Shown: positions 10,704-22,640 of the stretch, piece after piece | Layout of the letters: every line of letters starts with the position of its first letter | Position numbering within the stretch: the stretch's first letter is position 1 | NCBI GenBank assembly: GCA_011037195.1 | Contig: JAAEAF010014739.1 | Location: forward strand, 124,001-188,000 | Direction: 5' to 3' | Origin: Triatoma infestans | Lineage: Eukaryota > Arthropoda > Insecta > Hemiptera > Reduviidae | DNA: 64,000 bases | Notes under the pieces: generated by a model | Database searches by the model: none | Seen by the model: the letters and a program-made list of their open reading frames with translations, nothing else | Told to the model about the DNA's origin: nothing | Position numbers and translations under genes: made by a program

Positions 10704-11039
10704 TTAAGCAAATGCAATTTTTTTCAGACATACGATTAATTAATTATGTAGTTGTTTCAAAAACTTGAATTGTACAAATTGCTGACCGGAAATAACACTA
10801 TTTTGTAGTGTTAAACGTATGATAATTGCAAATTATGTAGCTGAGGATATTTCGATCTAATAATTTCTACACTAATTAATACAATTTAATCAAAAAATGT
10901 TCTTTAAAATTGCAACGTTACAATGTTTAGTTGGTATATTGGCCATAAAAATGGTGGTGGAGATTTTACATGAATAACTGAGCGGCCTTATGTGGTACAT
11001 TCAAATGTTAAAACCAATAAAGTTCGTGCAAATTTAAAT

Positions 11040-11690
11040 TTAAAGTAACAGATCCCCCCCCCCCAAATGCCCCTCTAAAATCAATTTTTTCATAAAATAA
11101 AAGTTATACCTTTCTATCTATGCAGCCAGCATTCCAAGTTTTCGAGGAAATTTCGATTTTCTTAAAATTTGCGAATTCTATCAATGCTTCTAATGTGTAT
11201 TAATATTATAATGTAGTTGGTAAAAACCATATATCATGTTGATGTGATACTTTAGAGGAAGGTATAACTGTTCTTCCCCCAAACCCCCCTAAAAAATAAA
11301 TATTCCTGGGAGAATGTTTCAAATAAAAGTAATGGGTATTTATGTGTTTAGATATTTTATACGAAGTTACAAAAAAAAAAATCGTTGGAGCTATTTTCGA
11401 GAAAAATCATGAAAAATTGAAGTCATATTTCCGGTTGATAGATCTTGCCCGAAATGTTCGTATCAGATGCGGTGAGATAAGTTTGAGAATGACAAGTTTG
11501 AGCTTCCTATGACTATTCATTTTTGAGATATTCTGTGTTTTACACAAACACACTCAGAGAGAGAGAGAGAACATTCGCTATAAACATTTTTTTGTGTTAA
11601 AGGACTCCAAAACATGTATTTCCGGTGAAAACCCAAGTTCGCAAATTTGCTACGATTGCAATAGTTCCTGTTTCTAGGAAGGGTGTAAAA
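11040..11690 (-). repeat. EMR repeat copy B (diverged subfamily)
   Basis: Reads in the minus direction through AAATCGTTGGAGCTATTTTCGAG, TATTTCCGGTTGATAG and GTATTTCCGGTGAAAAC to CTACGATTGCAATAGTTCCT. The segment GCTTCTAATGTGTATTAATAT is shared with 61970-62000 and defines a subfamily. The neighbouring 10704-11040 is too decayed to assign. Confidence 0.65.
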
Positions 11691-12599
11691 CAATTATTGG
11701 AACCATTTTGGAGAAAATTAAGAAAACTGATAAATCGCTTTAGTAACGTAATACTTCCAACTGATTTTCTTAAAAGTTGGAGTGTTTGCAGCAAAAATGT
11801 ATTATCAATAATTTATTGAGGTCGTTAAAACGTCCTCAATAATTCATTGAGGATGTTAAAACGCCCTATAAACTTAAAGGCCTATAGATAACAATTAATA
11901 AATTAATTGGGAAGGGGGTCCTCCAAATTTAGTGAACCGTAATATGAAATGGTAGGTACTTTATTGGGAAACCTAACGTGATACCCCTCCCACTCTTTAA
12001 AATGAGTTTACACTTATATTCATGTGTATTAAGTGTGGAGCAAATATAATAGGAAATTGTTGCCCAGACTTTTTTTGGAGCAGTGCTGACAAACATATGT
12101 TGTACTCACATACACTTGGACCAATTTCTAGAAACAACTTTTTCATATTCAGGGAATCTCAAAATATAATACTTCGGATGAAAGCTTAAATCTGTTAAAA
12201 CAATACTTATTAGAAGGCATTATACTGTTATAATGGTTGTTTATATTTAGAATATAGGCGTGAGAATTTAAGTAGGTTTTTTTTTTTTTAATTTGGGCAT
12301 GGCGCCCTGTAGTAGCTATTGCTTACTGGGCGAGCGTAGAAACTTATTTATAAATACATATTTACTCTAAAGTAGCTAGTGTTTCTTATACTATGAATAG
12401 TTTTTATCTGTTGCAATTATAATACACTATTTCTCATTAATAGTTATTTCTAATCTACTATTAAAACTATATAAGAGCTTCACACCATTGGAAACTATAT
12501 TAACAAAATGTTTTAATTCTTGAATTTATATATTTATATTATCAGGAAATTGCTTGGAACTGACTAATGATTATGTCATACCGGAAATAAATAGATCAG
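11691..12599. other. AT-rich stretch, no recognised element
   Basis: No gene or clear repeat seen. A local direct repeat, TTTATTGAGG-type, lies near 11812-11850. Confidence 0.5.
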
Positions 12600-13128
12600 A
12601 ATTATAATTACAGAATTGTAATTGACAAATTTTCTTCGTATTTAAACTAAATGGTTTACTTGTCTTCAATTTTATATCAAATGGAAGAATTTAAATTTAA
12701 TAAAATAACCTTGTTTGAGGAAAGCATAAGTTTCCCCTCCTCCCGTGAACGTCTTTTAAATGAACTTCCCCGAAAAAAGTTTCAAATATAACTTTCGCCG
12801 ATTTAATAGTTAGGATAGCAAATTTAAAGATATCCATAGGTGTTTCTATAGAGAAAAACGCAGAAAATTAAAAAAAAAAAACTGTTCAGTTAAAAACCGC
12901 ACTTCCGGTCAGCTGATTTTCTTCAAATTCGGAATTTTGTCAACATATTTATTTCTAATTAATATTAATTATATGTTAGAATTGTATAATAACGAAAATA
13001 GACTTCATAATGAAACATAACCCTACCTCTCCCCCAAAAATTGCCTTAAATACATTTTCCCAGTGATATGTTACAAATAAAAGTTATAGCGATTTTTCGT
13101 TTTTGAACTATGCTGTTCCACATTCAAG

Positions 13129-13716
13129 GCAGGATTAAGCCTTCCAGTGGGCCCGAGACAAAATATGTATTAATTGGGCCCCATTTGTATAATTTTTGTT
13201 TTTGTTTTTTGGCCTTGGCAATTTAGGCCAGCAACCAGAGAAGTCTTTGTTTGTTATCAAGTAATCAGATTATTTCATAAATGAAAATGCAATATAAAAA
13301 ATGCCATGACTGCCGGGATTTGAACCAGAGTCCCTCATAGTTAATAGTCAGGGACCATGACCACTACTCCATAGTGACCGGCTATATAAGTTTTAGTAAT
13401 GAGCCAAGCATTAACATGGACATCATATTTTCATTATAATAAGTTATAAGTTGCTTCTAAAGAAATAATAAATAAATAAATATTAAATTTTGTCAACTAA
13501 AATTTTTATTAATGTTATTATTTTGCAATATAAACAAGACTAATTGTATAATAAAAGAGTTTCTCTTTTGTAGCATAATTTTGACATTTTGTTAATAAAT
13601 ATAATATAAATTAGAAAAAAAAAAGTATATAAATATATAAATTTTCACAAGCGAGGCGGCCCGATTGAATCCGGGCCCTAGACATTTATCTTATTTGTCT
13701 GTTGGTTTAATCTGGC
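13129..13716. mobile_element. TIR element (non-autonomous) inserted in EMR copy C
   Basis: Ends GGCAGGATTAAGCC (13129) and GGTTTAATCTGGCC (to 13716) are imperfect inverted repeats, and GGGCCC blocks lie just inside both ends. The flanks CTGTTCCACAT and CTGTTCACAT could be a target duplication. It has no coding capacity and contains a tRNA-like SINE segment. The superfamily is not identified. Confidence 0.5.
13225..13388 (-). repeat. tRNA-derived SINE-like segment
   Basis: On the minus strand GCCGGTCACTATGGAGTAG is followed by a B-box-like GGTTCAAATCCCGGC (about 13314-13328), as in a tRNA head. It lies inside the TIR element. A pseudo-tRNA is possible; no cloverleaf was verified. Confidence 0.45.
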
Positions 13717-14069
13717 CCTCCTGTTCACATACATACACGCTCATACACACCATTTTCTAAAAACCACTTTTCTGGACCTCAAAACGGATATTTCCGGTGA
13801 AAACTCGATATCGGAAATTTGACACGATTACAGTATTTTCTCCTCATTAGGGAGTGAGAGAAAGTAAAAATTATATTTAAAATGACGTAACTTTTTCGAT
13901 TAATCAACACATTTTCAGTTGTTTTTTTTTTCCAACTGCAATTACAGAAATTCAGCGATTTCCTCAAAATTACCCTCACTGTAGCGAAAGGTTAGTGGGT
14001 GCGTATGTGTATAAAGATCTTTTAATATGAACAAAATAACTTAAATTAAAAAAAAAAAACTCATGTCGA

Positions 14070-14262
14070 AGCTGTCCAAGAAGAGTCAAAGCTTGCCAGA
14101 TGGCGACTTTTATTGGGGGGTGTATGGATCAGCAAGCCATTGTTACCTTTGTTGCCACGCTGTTTTACGTGTCTGACTTTCGCTACCCAGAGTCCGCTAT
14201 AAGACGGGACTCGAGCCCTGAATATTCGTATCAAACGGTAGAGCGCCAGGCAGTAGACAAAA
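14070..14262 (-). repeat. SINE family S2, copy 1
   Basis: Minus-strand tRNA-like head with GCCTGGCGCTCTACCG and a B box GGGCTCGAGTCCC (14206-14218). The body has GCTTGCCAGATGGCGAC, matched by CCTTGCCAGACGGCGA at 37919 in copy 2. The 67-residue plus-strand frame here is spurious. Confidence 0.55.
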
Positions 14263-14589
14263 TAAACTCCAAAACCAAAAGTTTTTTTAAAAACAAATTA
14301 TAGGAATCTAAAACATGATATTCCTTTTTGATAACAATTATCGGTCACAACCCAAGTGTGTCGAAAATGAGCCTGCTAATTACCAAAATCTGACAACAGT
14401 AGATTTTTAAAACCATAATTTTCAATTTTTTTTAACTATTTTAGTATTTTTAGAGTTGAAGTTATTATCATTTTGAATGATATGCATTCTTTGTAAGTAT
14501 ACTGTTTATGCTATTTTTTTTTTTTAAAGAATACTTAATGATTTATTTTTATGCAAGTTTTCTAAAACACATAAATAAAAATAAAAAAT

Positions 14590-15560
14590 CTGGTGCAAAA
14601 AACACGCACACACATACAACTTTCTCTATTGCAGTTTTCAAAATTGCAATTGACAAATTTTATAGTTAATATACCAAATTTAATGAAAATTGTTGATGTT
14701 TTTATGGAGAAAATCGTGAAAACTGTCAAAACTGTTCAGTAAAACACACACTTCCGGTTTACTATGTTCTTGAAACTCGGAATTTTGGCAATCTATTTAT
14801 TTCTAATTAATTTTGTTTGGATGGTAGAATTATATAATCAACTAAGATAGCACTTTAGAGGAAAACATAAACCTCCCCCTCTCTCAAAAGACCCCTTAAA
14901 TATGTTTACCCGGAGAAACGTTTTTTATAAAAGTTGTCGCTCTGTGTGTAGTTCACACTCTTAAAAAAAAAATCGTTGGAGCCGTTTTAGAGAAAATAGC
15001 AGAAAACAGAAAAATACTTTTCAGTAAAAACGCACTTCCGGTCATCCGATTTTTTTAAAACTCGGAATTTCAACCACATATCTAATTCTAATTAATATTA
15101 TTTAGATAATAAAATTGAAATAGCACTTTAAAGGAAAACCCAACATCCCCTCCCCTCCCCCAAAAATGCCCGAAAAAATGCATTTTCCTGGAGAAATGTT
15201 TCAATAAAAAGTTGTAGATCTTTTCCATTTGTAGTTGATATACCAAGTTTAAAGAATATTGTGGGAGCGTTTTTCAAGAAAAACGCAAAGAAGTGGAAAA
15301 ACCATTCGGTAAAGTGGTACTTCCGGTTGAGGAATTTCGACAAATAACTTACTGTTTGATCCCATGGTGATAACTAAACGGAATATCAAGTTTATATATT
15401 CTGCGATTTTTCGTTTTTGAGCTAAGCTGTTCACATATATATGCACCCGTACTTACACACAGACACAGATCATGTTCTAAAAACCACTTTTTTCGAGTCA
15501 GGAGATCTTAAAAAACGGGTATTTCCGGTGATTACCTTACTTCCGCTCTCACTAGATTTT
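14590..15560 (-). repeat. EMR repeat copy D (near complete)
   Basis: Runs from the distal end (AAAAATCTGGTGCAAAAAAC, CAACTTTCTC) to CTTCCGCTCTCACTAG. The three ACTTCCGGT motifs are at 14750, 15034 and 15319, spaced 284 and 285 bp, which gives the module length most clearly. Confidence 0.8.
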
Positions 15561-16674
15561 TTTTAATCACCTTGGTGTAACCAAATGGCCAATTTGAAAT
15601 GTATGCATTTAAAAAAATAGTTGCAAAAAAACAAAATTCTTGGGTACTCTAATCAAAATTACATTCAGAAATGATTTCTAAAAGAATTTGAATTGGGAGT
15701 GAAGTGTGTAGTAAGTTGGGAAAGAATTGAGTTGGATAAGAGATGTACAGCATTTTAACATATCGATCGAATTAGTCAATGTTTTTTAGGTTTGCGTTGA
15801 TTCTCATTTTGTACTTTATGAAGCCATCTTAAAAAAGTTTTTCTTAAGTTAAAAAATTTGTTGGTGACAATTTTTACCATGAACTTTTTTCCATTTTATT
15901 TTATATTTTAAATAAATATGTCATATTTTTATTACTTTTTTTTAACTATTGTAAAAATTTTTTATTAAACATAGTGTATGATTAGATAAAATTTAATGTT
16001 GAGTGAATTAAAAAAATAGAAGTTTGGAATAGAAATTTCAACTGCCATCTAGTATATATGAGCTACGTCTATAACGAGGGGAGAACTATGCTAAATGGAA
16101 TTTCCGGTTGGAGAATTTAAAATTTATATATATATCCTGTATGCGTGATTTTTTTTATTTTATTTGTTATTAATTTTTTTAATTTAACTGTAACAGTTTT
16201 AGTGGTATATTTTGCAAGTATGTCTATGTATTACAAATAAAATCGAAGGTTATATTATTTTTGTATAAATTTTAAATATCTATAATTAGGAAGGAAATAT
16301 ATGCTGACGAGTTTTATGTATTGTAAAAAATATATATTTTATTATTGTGTTATAAAAAAAAACCTTCATATTTATCTGAATGAGAAATACTAGTTTAATG
16401 TGTCAAGGTGAGGTTTCCTCCATTTTTAAATTATTTTTTTATTGCATGAAAGGAAATTTTAATTTTTTTTTTTAAAAAAGTTAAATATGTTCAAGATGTA
16501 GAACTTAGTTATTTTTGTGTCGGTAAATTCTTGTTTCATCTGAACTTGAAGGTCAGTTTGATGAAGTAATTGGAATGCATGAAAATGAAACAATTCACGC
16601 TCTCTGAGAAGCAATGAAATTTAAGGGACTTAATTTTATTTTGTTGCTTATTAGTTGGGCAGAGTTTGCATTTC
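15561..16674. other. AT-rich stretch, no recognised gene
   Basis: Only an isolated EMR-like trace (GGAATTTCCGGTTGGAGAAT near 16098) was seen. Confidence 0.5.
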
Positions 16675-16900
16675 TTAATCAGGTTAGGGAATGGCTAACG
16701 GTTAACATACTGGACTTCCACGCTGAGGTCCCGGGTTCGAGTCCAGCTGTGCTGCCCTTAGTTTTTTTCTTCCTAGGAGCCTCTACAGCTCACTGTCCGG
16801 AGTTGAACAATGTTGCTAGTGACGAGAGAACACTGTCCGAAGGCTGGCAGTGCACTGAGAAGGCTCTGGGCGCCAATAACCATAGATTAAATTAAAAAAC
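16675..16900 (+). repeat. SINE family S1, copy 1
   Basis: tRNA-derived head with B box GGTTCGAGTCC at 16734-16744. The shared body contains TCTTCCTAGGAGCC, CAGCTCACTGTCCGG and AAGGCTCTGGGCGCCA, with a final ATTAAATTAAAAAA tail. Copies at 39231 and 61581 share all these blocks in the same order. Confidence 0.75.
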
Positions 16901-17309
16901 TCGTCTTGAATAAAAAAAAAATTTCTTCATTTTACTTTTGATTATGCATGGAATTATGCATTTTTTTTTTTACTGTAATTGAAACAGTTTCATCCCAGCT
17001 GTTCTTTCCGTTAATTCGAAGGAACTTTTTGGCTTTATAATTTTAATTTGATATCTATTATTGGATTCTATTTCTAGTGTATTTATTTTATTTTTTTATT
17101 AGTGCCATTTTAATAGATGCCACTTATTATTAAAAACAAATTCAGTGCTCTTATACAAAAAAATGACTTTTTTGATTTTCTCATTTCTTTTCGCAAGTTT
17201 TCTCATTTTAAATACATTACTAGCAATCAATAATAACTTTTCTTTTTGTATTAATATTCTCTAGCAATATATAAAATTGCTAAGTTTAAATATTGAATGT
17301 CTGGATTGT

Positions 17310-17460
17310 ATCTATTTGCGAATGGGGTCAGTAGCTCAGTGGTGCCAATGTCGCGTGCGAGGCTCGCTTACGTAATCAAGATGGCTGCTGCTGTTGCCAG
17401 TGCTGCCGCCGCCTCTGCTTGGACTAGAGGGGCGTGTGACGTCACATATTCTCTCCCACC
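17310..17460. promoter_or_regulatory. GC-rich island with CRE, TTACGTAA and YY1-like motifs
   Basis: In an AT-rich setting this 150-bp patch holds TTACGTAA (17368-17375, PAR/C/EBP-type bZIP site), AAGATGGC (17378-17385, YY1-like initiator) and TGACGTCA (17437-17444, full CRE), with several CpGs and CCGCCGCC. It could be a promoter or enhancer. The 62-residue open frame through it (alanine-rich) is not recognised. Confidence 0.35.
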
Positions 17461-17931
17461 AATATCTACTTACTACCACTACTGAATAAGGTTTACAAAT
17501 CTAACGCACACTAGAAACCAATCTGTTTTTTCTCCCCCCTAAATTTTTTTTTCCCCAATCTGGTTGTGCGCAGGCTTATAAACTTGGAGAAATAAAAAAA
17601 CACTTTCCATTGACATATTTATGTTTTTTCTTCTTTTTTTTTTTTTTAATAAAATCATGGTATTTTATTAATTTTTTTTTCTTATTTCAATAGTATTTTT
17701 TATATTCCCATGGTTTGTTTTATGGATATTTGGATTGTTCATTTTTCTATCAATTTTTGTAGCAATACTGACAGTTTTTAAAAACGAGGTTGCGTTCCTT
17801 TTCCAGAACTTTTGAGTTTGAAAAACTTGAGCTTGGAAATTATACGTCAGTATAATTTTTCATGTCGTGCATCGTAATTGTTTTTGGATGGTGAAGTCGT
17901 GAGCATAGCTTTATTGATAAACTTGAAGTAT

Positions 17932-17955
17932 TAATAATAATAATAATAATAATAT
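17932..17955 (+). repeat. (AAT)n microsatellite
   Basis: About seven perfect AAT units in an AT-rich stretch. Confidence 0.9.
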
Positions 17956-18240
17956 ATATTTCAGAAATGTACAAATAAACTTCTTTTTTTGTACAACATA
18001 TTATAGGCAATGGCTGCAGCCGTCTGCCAGAGTTCACTGATTGTTATAGAAACACAAAGCATATTCAAAAAACATTTTACAAAGAAAAAAGAAAAATAGA
18101 AAAATACATAGTAAAATACATAAAAAGGTACATAGTATAAATGAAGGTACAAAAAAACTGAAAGTAATCTTCTATGCATTAATCAAAGAGAAAATAAGAG
18201 AAAGTAAAAAAAGGAACTGATAATAATTATGCTAACAGGT

Positions 18241-19650
18241 AAACTAAACTAAACTAAAAATCAGAGATCCAGTTATATCTTGCTTTCCAAGCATGGCGAG
18301 CGTAGCGGAGAAGGGGCCGAGGGTGGGTCCGACCTGTTAGGAAGGATACAATTTCCTCTCTAGAAAGCGTACGCTTGGAGAAGTAAAGGAGACGAAATTC
18401 AGCTAATAAGGGACACTCTCCCAAAAAGTGGTAAACTTCCTCACGAGAACCACTATTTCACAGGGAGCACTTTTCCAGCTCTAGTTCCCTGTCTAACCAG
18501 GGCCTATAATTTAGGTAAAGAAGCTCCCCTCTTAACTTGAAAAGCCACCGCATTTCCAAGAAACGCGATCCCTGCTCATAGATGTTAAGTGGCTGTACAG
18601 AACAAAACGATCGGACATGGTTGCGCGTCTCACAGATTCCTGCAAGCGAGATTCCCTTATTCTCTCTCCAAGTAAGGCAAACTGAGTGGGCCAAGTTTGT
18701 AAGTTAAGCAGGGAGTCATTAAAAGAACATGAGTTACACTGAAAAAGAGTAAGCCAGTGTTTGAACCAATATATTTTTCTGTCAATTATTTTGAGGGCCA
18801 GTATCTTAGGGAGTCTGTGGGATGGAAGAGATAACACCTTGACACAGTATCTTAGATGGAGGTTAAGGGTATAAACTTCGAGTGGTTCCAAAGCACTCTC
18901 TAACGACAATATATAGTTGGGAGTCTGGATAGGTAACGCAAACAATTTTTTTATAAAAAATCTTTGAAGTTTCTCTAACACCTCATAAGCCTGAAACCCC
19001 CAAATCTGAGCCCCATAGCAGGCAATGCTCGAGACACACACTTAAAAACCTGATATTTAGCTGATAGGGGGACATTTTTATTGAGAATAAGATTGTGCCA
19101 AACTCTATTTAATCCCTGTTTTGCCAGCGAGACTTTTTCCATAAGATGGGGTAAGAAGGTAAGACGGGGAGTTAACGTAACGCCAAGGTATTTAAATCTG
19201 TTTACAATTTCAATTTGCTGTCCGTTATAATCCCATTTCTCGGAAGAAGCGAGTCTACCCCCTCTTCTGAAGATCATAATTTTTGATTTCGATAAATTAA
19301 CCGAAAGGTTCCATTGATCGCAGTAATCCTCCAAGATCCTTATATTCCTTTGAAGGGCTATTGGATAATCAGCTAATAGAACAATGTCGTCGGCATAAAG
19401 CAAAATCTTTATTTTCGTATTGCTAACAACTACTCCACCTTCCAAAAGCTATGGCAGATCATCCACAAACAAGGGAAACAAAATAGGGCTGAGTAGACAA
19501 CCTTGTCTCACGCCGGAACTAACCGTAAAGAATTCTGAAATCGTATCCGTACCACGAACTGAGGAGGCATAAACTTGAAGTAAAAACACTACATCAGGTT
19601 GCATATCGATTATCGTTATCGATTTTTTAAACATATTTTTATAACCTATA
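18241..19650 (-). mobile_element. 5'-truncated non-LTR retrotransposon (LINE), reverse transcriptase to C-terminus
   Basis: On the minus strand the order is RT fingers/palm (GVRQGCLLSP near 19510), catalytic YADDIVLL (near 19385), LGVTLTPRL, then the post-RT region with a cysteine-histidine pattern CSL...H-F-L-x-x-C (18395-18470). The 3' end is a short (AAACT)3 tail on the plus strand at 18241-18255. Frame changes near 19445, 19000 and 18690 and a stop after KCSL show it is dead. The 5' end is lost near 19650, within the RT domain. The clade was not decided. Confidence 0.85.
18290..19634 (-). pseudogene. Broken reverse-transcriptase ORF of the LINE
   Basis: Three open segments (19449-19634, 18975-19445, 18532-19041, then 18458-18694 and on to about 18258) carry successive parts of one protein in shifted frames. 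YADD, the catalytic aspartate pair of LINE RTs, is intact. A stop after KCSL interrupts the zinc-like motif, and the normal C-terminus ends ARYNWISDF just before the tail. Confidence 0.8.
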
Positions 19651-20014
19651 TTTTTAAATCGATACTCTTATTAACGACATTTATCTGTGTTGAAATTCCA
19701 ACTTGAAAGTTCTATTTTATTTTGATCATCATGTTCATCTACTAAGCAGCTTCATTATCCATAACAATTTTTTTTCTTCTTCATTTCATTATCCAATGCT
19801 CCGAATGAAACTTGCAAATCATATCGAAAAATTATAACCATAAATTCTATTGTATTGTTATTTGTATAATGATAAGTTTTCGTGCGTTGTGCATCTTTTC
19901 TATTCGAATCAGCGAGAATGGGGTTGATCCCTCTATTGCATTCTTTAACAACTTTATTTTAAGAATATTTTGCATTATAAAGAGGAGGATATTTACGTAT
20001 ATATTCATTTTACT

Positions 20015-21440
20015 TACTCCTGGGTGCTTCAGTCCTTGAGGGACCTGGGCCTCCTCAATTATCCAACGCATTGGTATGCCACATTTTTACACTAATCTTT
20101 CGCAGATCTTCCTCTAGGTCATCCAGCTATTTGAGACGAAGTCTGCCTCTTTTTCTTGTCCCGACTTGCTTTTCATAGAGCATCGTGCGTGGTAAACGAA
20201 CTGGATCCATCGTTTCCATATATCCTAGTCATGTGATTCTTCATATCTTAATTCTGGTTCTCCGGATAGGGTGCGGAGTTTCTCATTTTTTCATATTCTC
20301 TTCACACCTTTTTCGTTTACTGAGGTTATTATATTCTTCTCTTTCCTTTCTTTACCTTTCTTTCCCACATGTTTAAGGCCCGCTCATCATCCTTGGCACC
20401 CAGCTTTTACTTGTGTATGTGACCATTAGTCGAAGTATGGTCATATAGAGGAAGGGTCTTGCAGTATATTATGTTTTATACATCAAGTAAACATCTGTTA
20501 CCCGCTGACAGTCTCGCTTTTATTTCCACACTCACATCATTCCTATCGCCAACGCACCTAGGCTTTTAAAAGTGTCTGATGAAGAAAAGGATTGTTTTCC
20601 TATTTGGATATGTTCTAAATGGCTAATTGAGGTTCTGGTGGTCTTAAAATCTTTAGTCTTCTTTTCATTTATTGCCTACGTAGACTTTCTGCCGCCCTTT
20701 TAAACGCCTCCATTGCTTCCGATAATGCTACTGTACTGCGCGCAGTCAAGGCTATATTGTCAGCATACGCACACATGTTTTACACAATTTTTCCTGGGTT
20801 TGTTTTAATGGCTCTTATCGCAAGTTCCAACATTAAATTAAACAACACTTGAGAGATTGGGTCACCCTGTCTAAGACTAATGCTTACCTGGAATTCATCA
20901 GTCAGTTAGTTCTGATGCATTATCTATTCGGCTGTCGAGTTCCATTTAGCGTAATTCCTACAAATTGGACAGTTTCTTTAGTATGCTTCAGTTTCCTTAA
21001 TCTTCCACTCAAGGCCTTTCTATTAATGTTTCATAAGCCTGCCAGAAATCTATGTAGGAGTGCTGGAGAACTGTATCAAACTCATAGGCCTTTTCCAGCA
21101 CTTGTCTAGTGAGAATATATGATTCAGAAAATATATGGTGGATATTTCGTTACTTTGGTATTCTCCTAATATTCTAACCGCTCTCGCTTGTAATCAGTCA
21201 GTGACAGCAATATTTTGCATGTTGAACCACCACAACAAATTATAATATACGTCGACAATTGTCACTATTATCTGTAGGACAGATAGCTGAAACTGCCCAT
21301 TCTTATGGCATATTTTATTTTTAACAAATTTTCCATACGTCTATTAAGGTCCTCCGATACTGCCCATATTCCATATTTCGGAATGCCGTCCACTCCTGGA
21401 GGCTTGTTATTTTTTAAAAAACTTCTATGATTCATATAAT
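20015..21440 (-). pseudogene. Decayed RTE/BovB-like reverse transcriptase remnant
   Basis: Minus-strand translation gives LKNNKPPGVDGIPK (near 21400), HSYIDFWQAYE (near 21060), SLRQGDPISQVLFNL (near 20850), CAYADNIALTARS (near 20770; YADD changed to YADN) and the C-terminal block LDDLEEDLRKISVKMW (near 20120) with EEAQVPQGLKHPG. Several stops and frame changes separate the blocks. The order and motifs match non-LTR RTs that end in a WRRIVEEAK-type tail. Confidence 0.75.
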
Positions 21441-21678
21441 TTCTTCTTGATCGGGAGGGATTCTTAACACTTTGAATTCTGACTGCACATATAAAACAAT
21501 GCCCTTAATTTGTAAACATTTTTTTGGGGGGGAAAAGTTGATTTTATGGGAGATCTGTGAAATTTGTGACGTTAGATTTCGAGCTAATGGGAGTTTGACG
21601 CAACAACTGACTTCTAAACCGCAGTGTTGTCATATTCAATTCTATTATTCTATGTTTTCGCAGATATCTTTTCTATAT

Positions 21679-21993
21679 CTGAGATATTTTCTATGATTGC
21701 CTGCTTCATTTTGTGGTTAGCGACCGGTTTGGGGCGTTCACCCTTCATCAGGATGTATTTATAAAACAGTGTTATAACAAAAGACTTGCGCAGTGCAGAA
21801 TCAGTTTATACACAATTTAAACAGTGGTGTGTAAACTCATTTTGCAAGCCTGTGTTATCACACTGTTTTATCAAAACATCCTGATGGAGGGGCGAATGCC
21901 CCAAAACCGGTCGATGATCACAAAATGAAGCAGGCTATCACGGAAAATATCTCTGATGTTTTCCAGCTCTGCGGACCCAACCACAACAGTTTG
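21679..21993. repeat. Foldback element family F1, copy 2
   Basis: Left arm GCCTGCTTCATTTTGTGG and right arm CACAAAATGAAGCAGGC are inverted repeats, and the right end extends to CTCTGCGGACCCAACCAC. A 7-bp direct repeat TCTATAT flanks it (21672-21678, 21994-22000). Confidence 0.75.
21877..21916 (+). ncRNA. Damaged hammerhead-like core in F1 copy 2
   Basis: Helix I strands CATC (21877-21880) and GATG (21913-21916) and triplet GTC are kept, and stem II GGGGC/GCCCC is intact with loop GAAT. The core reads CTGATGG instead of CTGANGA and CAAA instead of GAAA, so cleavage would not be expected. Confidence 0.45.
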
Positions 21994-22059
21994 TCTATAT
22001 GCTACAAAGCAACATATATACCCTCTCCATCAATATATTCGTGTTAACGATAAATATAT

Positions 22060-22155
22060 TATTAGTAAAACTTCCTAGTTTGAAGAAAATTAGTCAATGA
22101 TAACAATTTTAATTGCAGTATGAGAAAGTCGTGTGAGTGTTTCTCATCAGATTTC
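22060..22155 (+). repeat. EMR distal-end fragment
   Basis: AACTTCCTAGTTTGAAGAAAAT through TATGAGAAAGTCGTGTGAGTG to TCATCAGATTTC matches the distal end of EMR copies. Confidence 0.6.
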
Positions 22156-22159
22156 TTTC

Positions 22160-22640
22160 ATGTTCTTGCTGTTCATCTCTCCTTATCAGAGAATATCCCT
22201 TTCCAGTAATAAGTATGCTTCAGCAGTAAGGAGATATGTTGTGAGAAAGCATGGAGATATGCGGAACTATTCCGTTAGGCAAACCAATCTTCCCTTCCCA
22301 CCAAACAGAAACATGGGGACGCTACTATCATAATAATGAACTCTCGACCCCTACGAAACATTTCCTCAGCTCGTAAGCCTGGAGTAAAGGTCCGCTGGGC
22401 TGGCTCACGATCCCGTGGTCCCATTGAAGTGAGGTCCTAATCCCCACCATAAAAGGCCTGAATGGTCACAGGCCCAACCATATACAGGCGTCAACCTGCG
22501 GCCTACGGTATTACTACACCCTCCTGACAGGGAGAATGACTTAACATGCCCTTCAAATGTAGAGCGCATGCCGTATCCGACCTCCGAACCAATAAGAAAA
22601 CATTTGGACAATCAATACACATCCACATTGAGATGTACCA
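22160..22640. other. Moderately GC-rich unclassified segment
   Basis: Richer in G+C than its surroundings, with open frames on both strands (22133-22333 plus, 22405-22611 minus) that resemble no protein I know. It may be a mobile-element remnant. Confidence 0.3.

Larger units (their letters stand above)
12600..13878 (-). repeat. EMR repeat copy C, interrupted
   Basis: Left part 12600-13120 ends in TTTTTGAACTATGCTGTTCC and the right part resumes at CTGTTCACATACATAC (13721) and runs to GAGTGAGAGAAAGTAAA at 13878. In uninterrupted copies these blocks are contiguous, so 13129-13716 is a later insertion. Confidence 0.75.

Noticed and set aside
20568..20600. CTGATGAAGAAAAGG as another hammerhead core
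   Set aside because: No GAAA after a pairing stem; it lies in the decayed reverse transcriptase.
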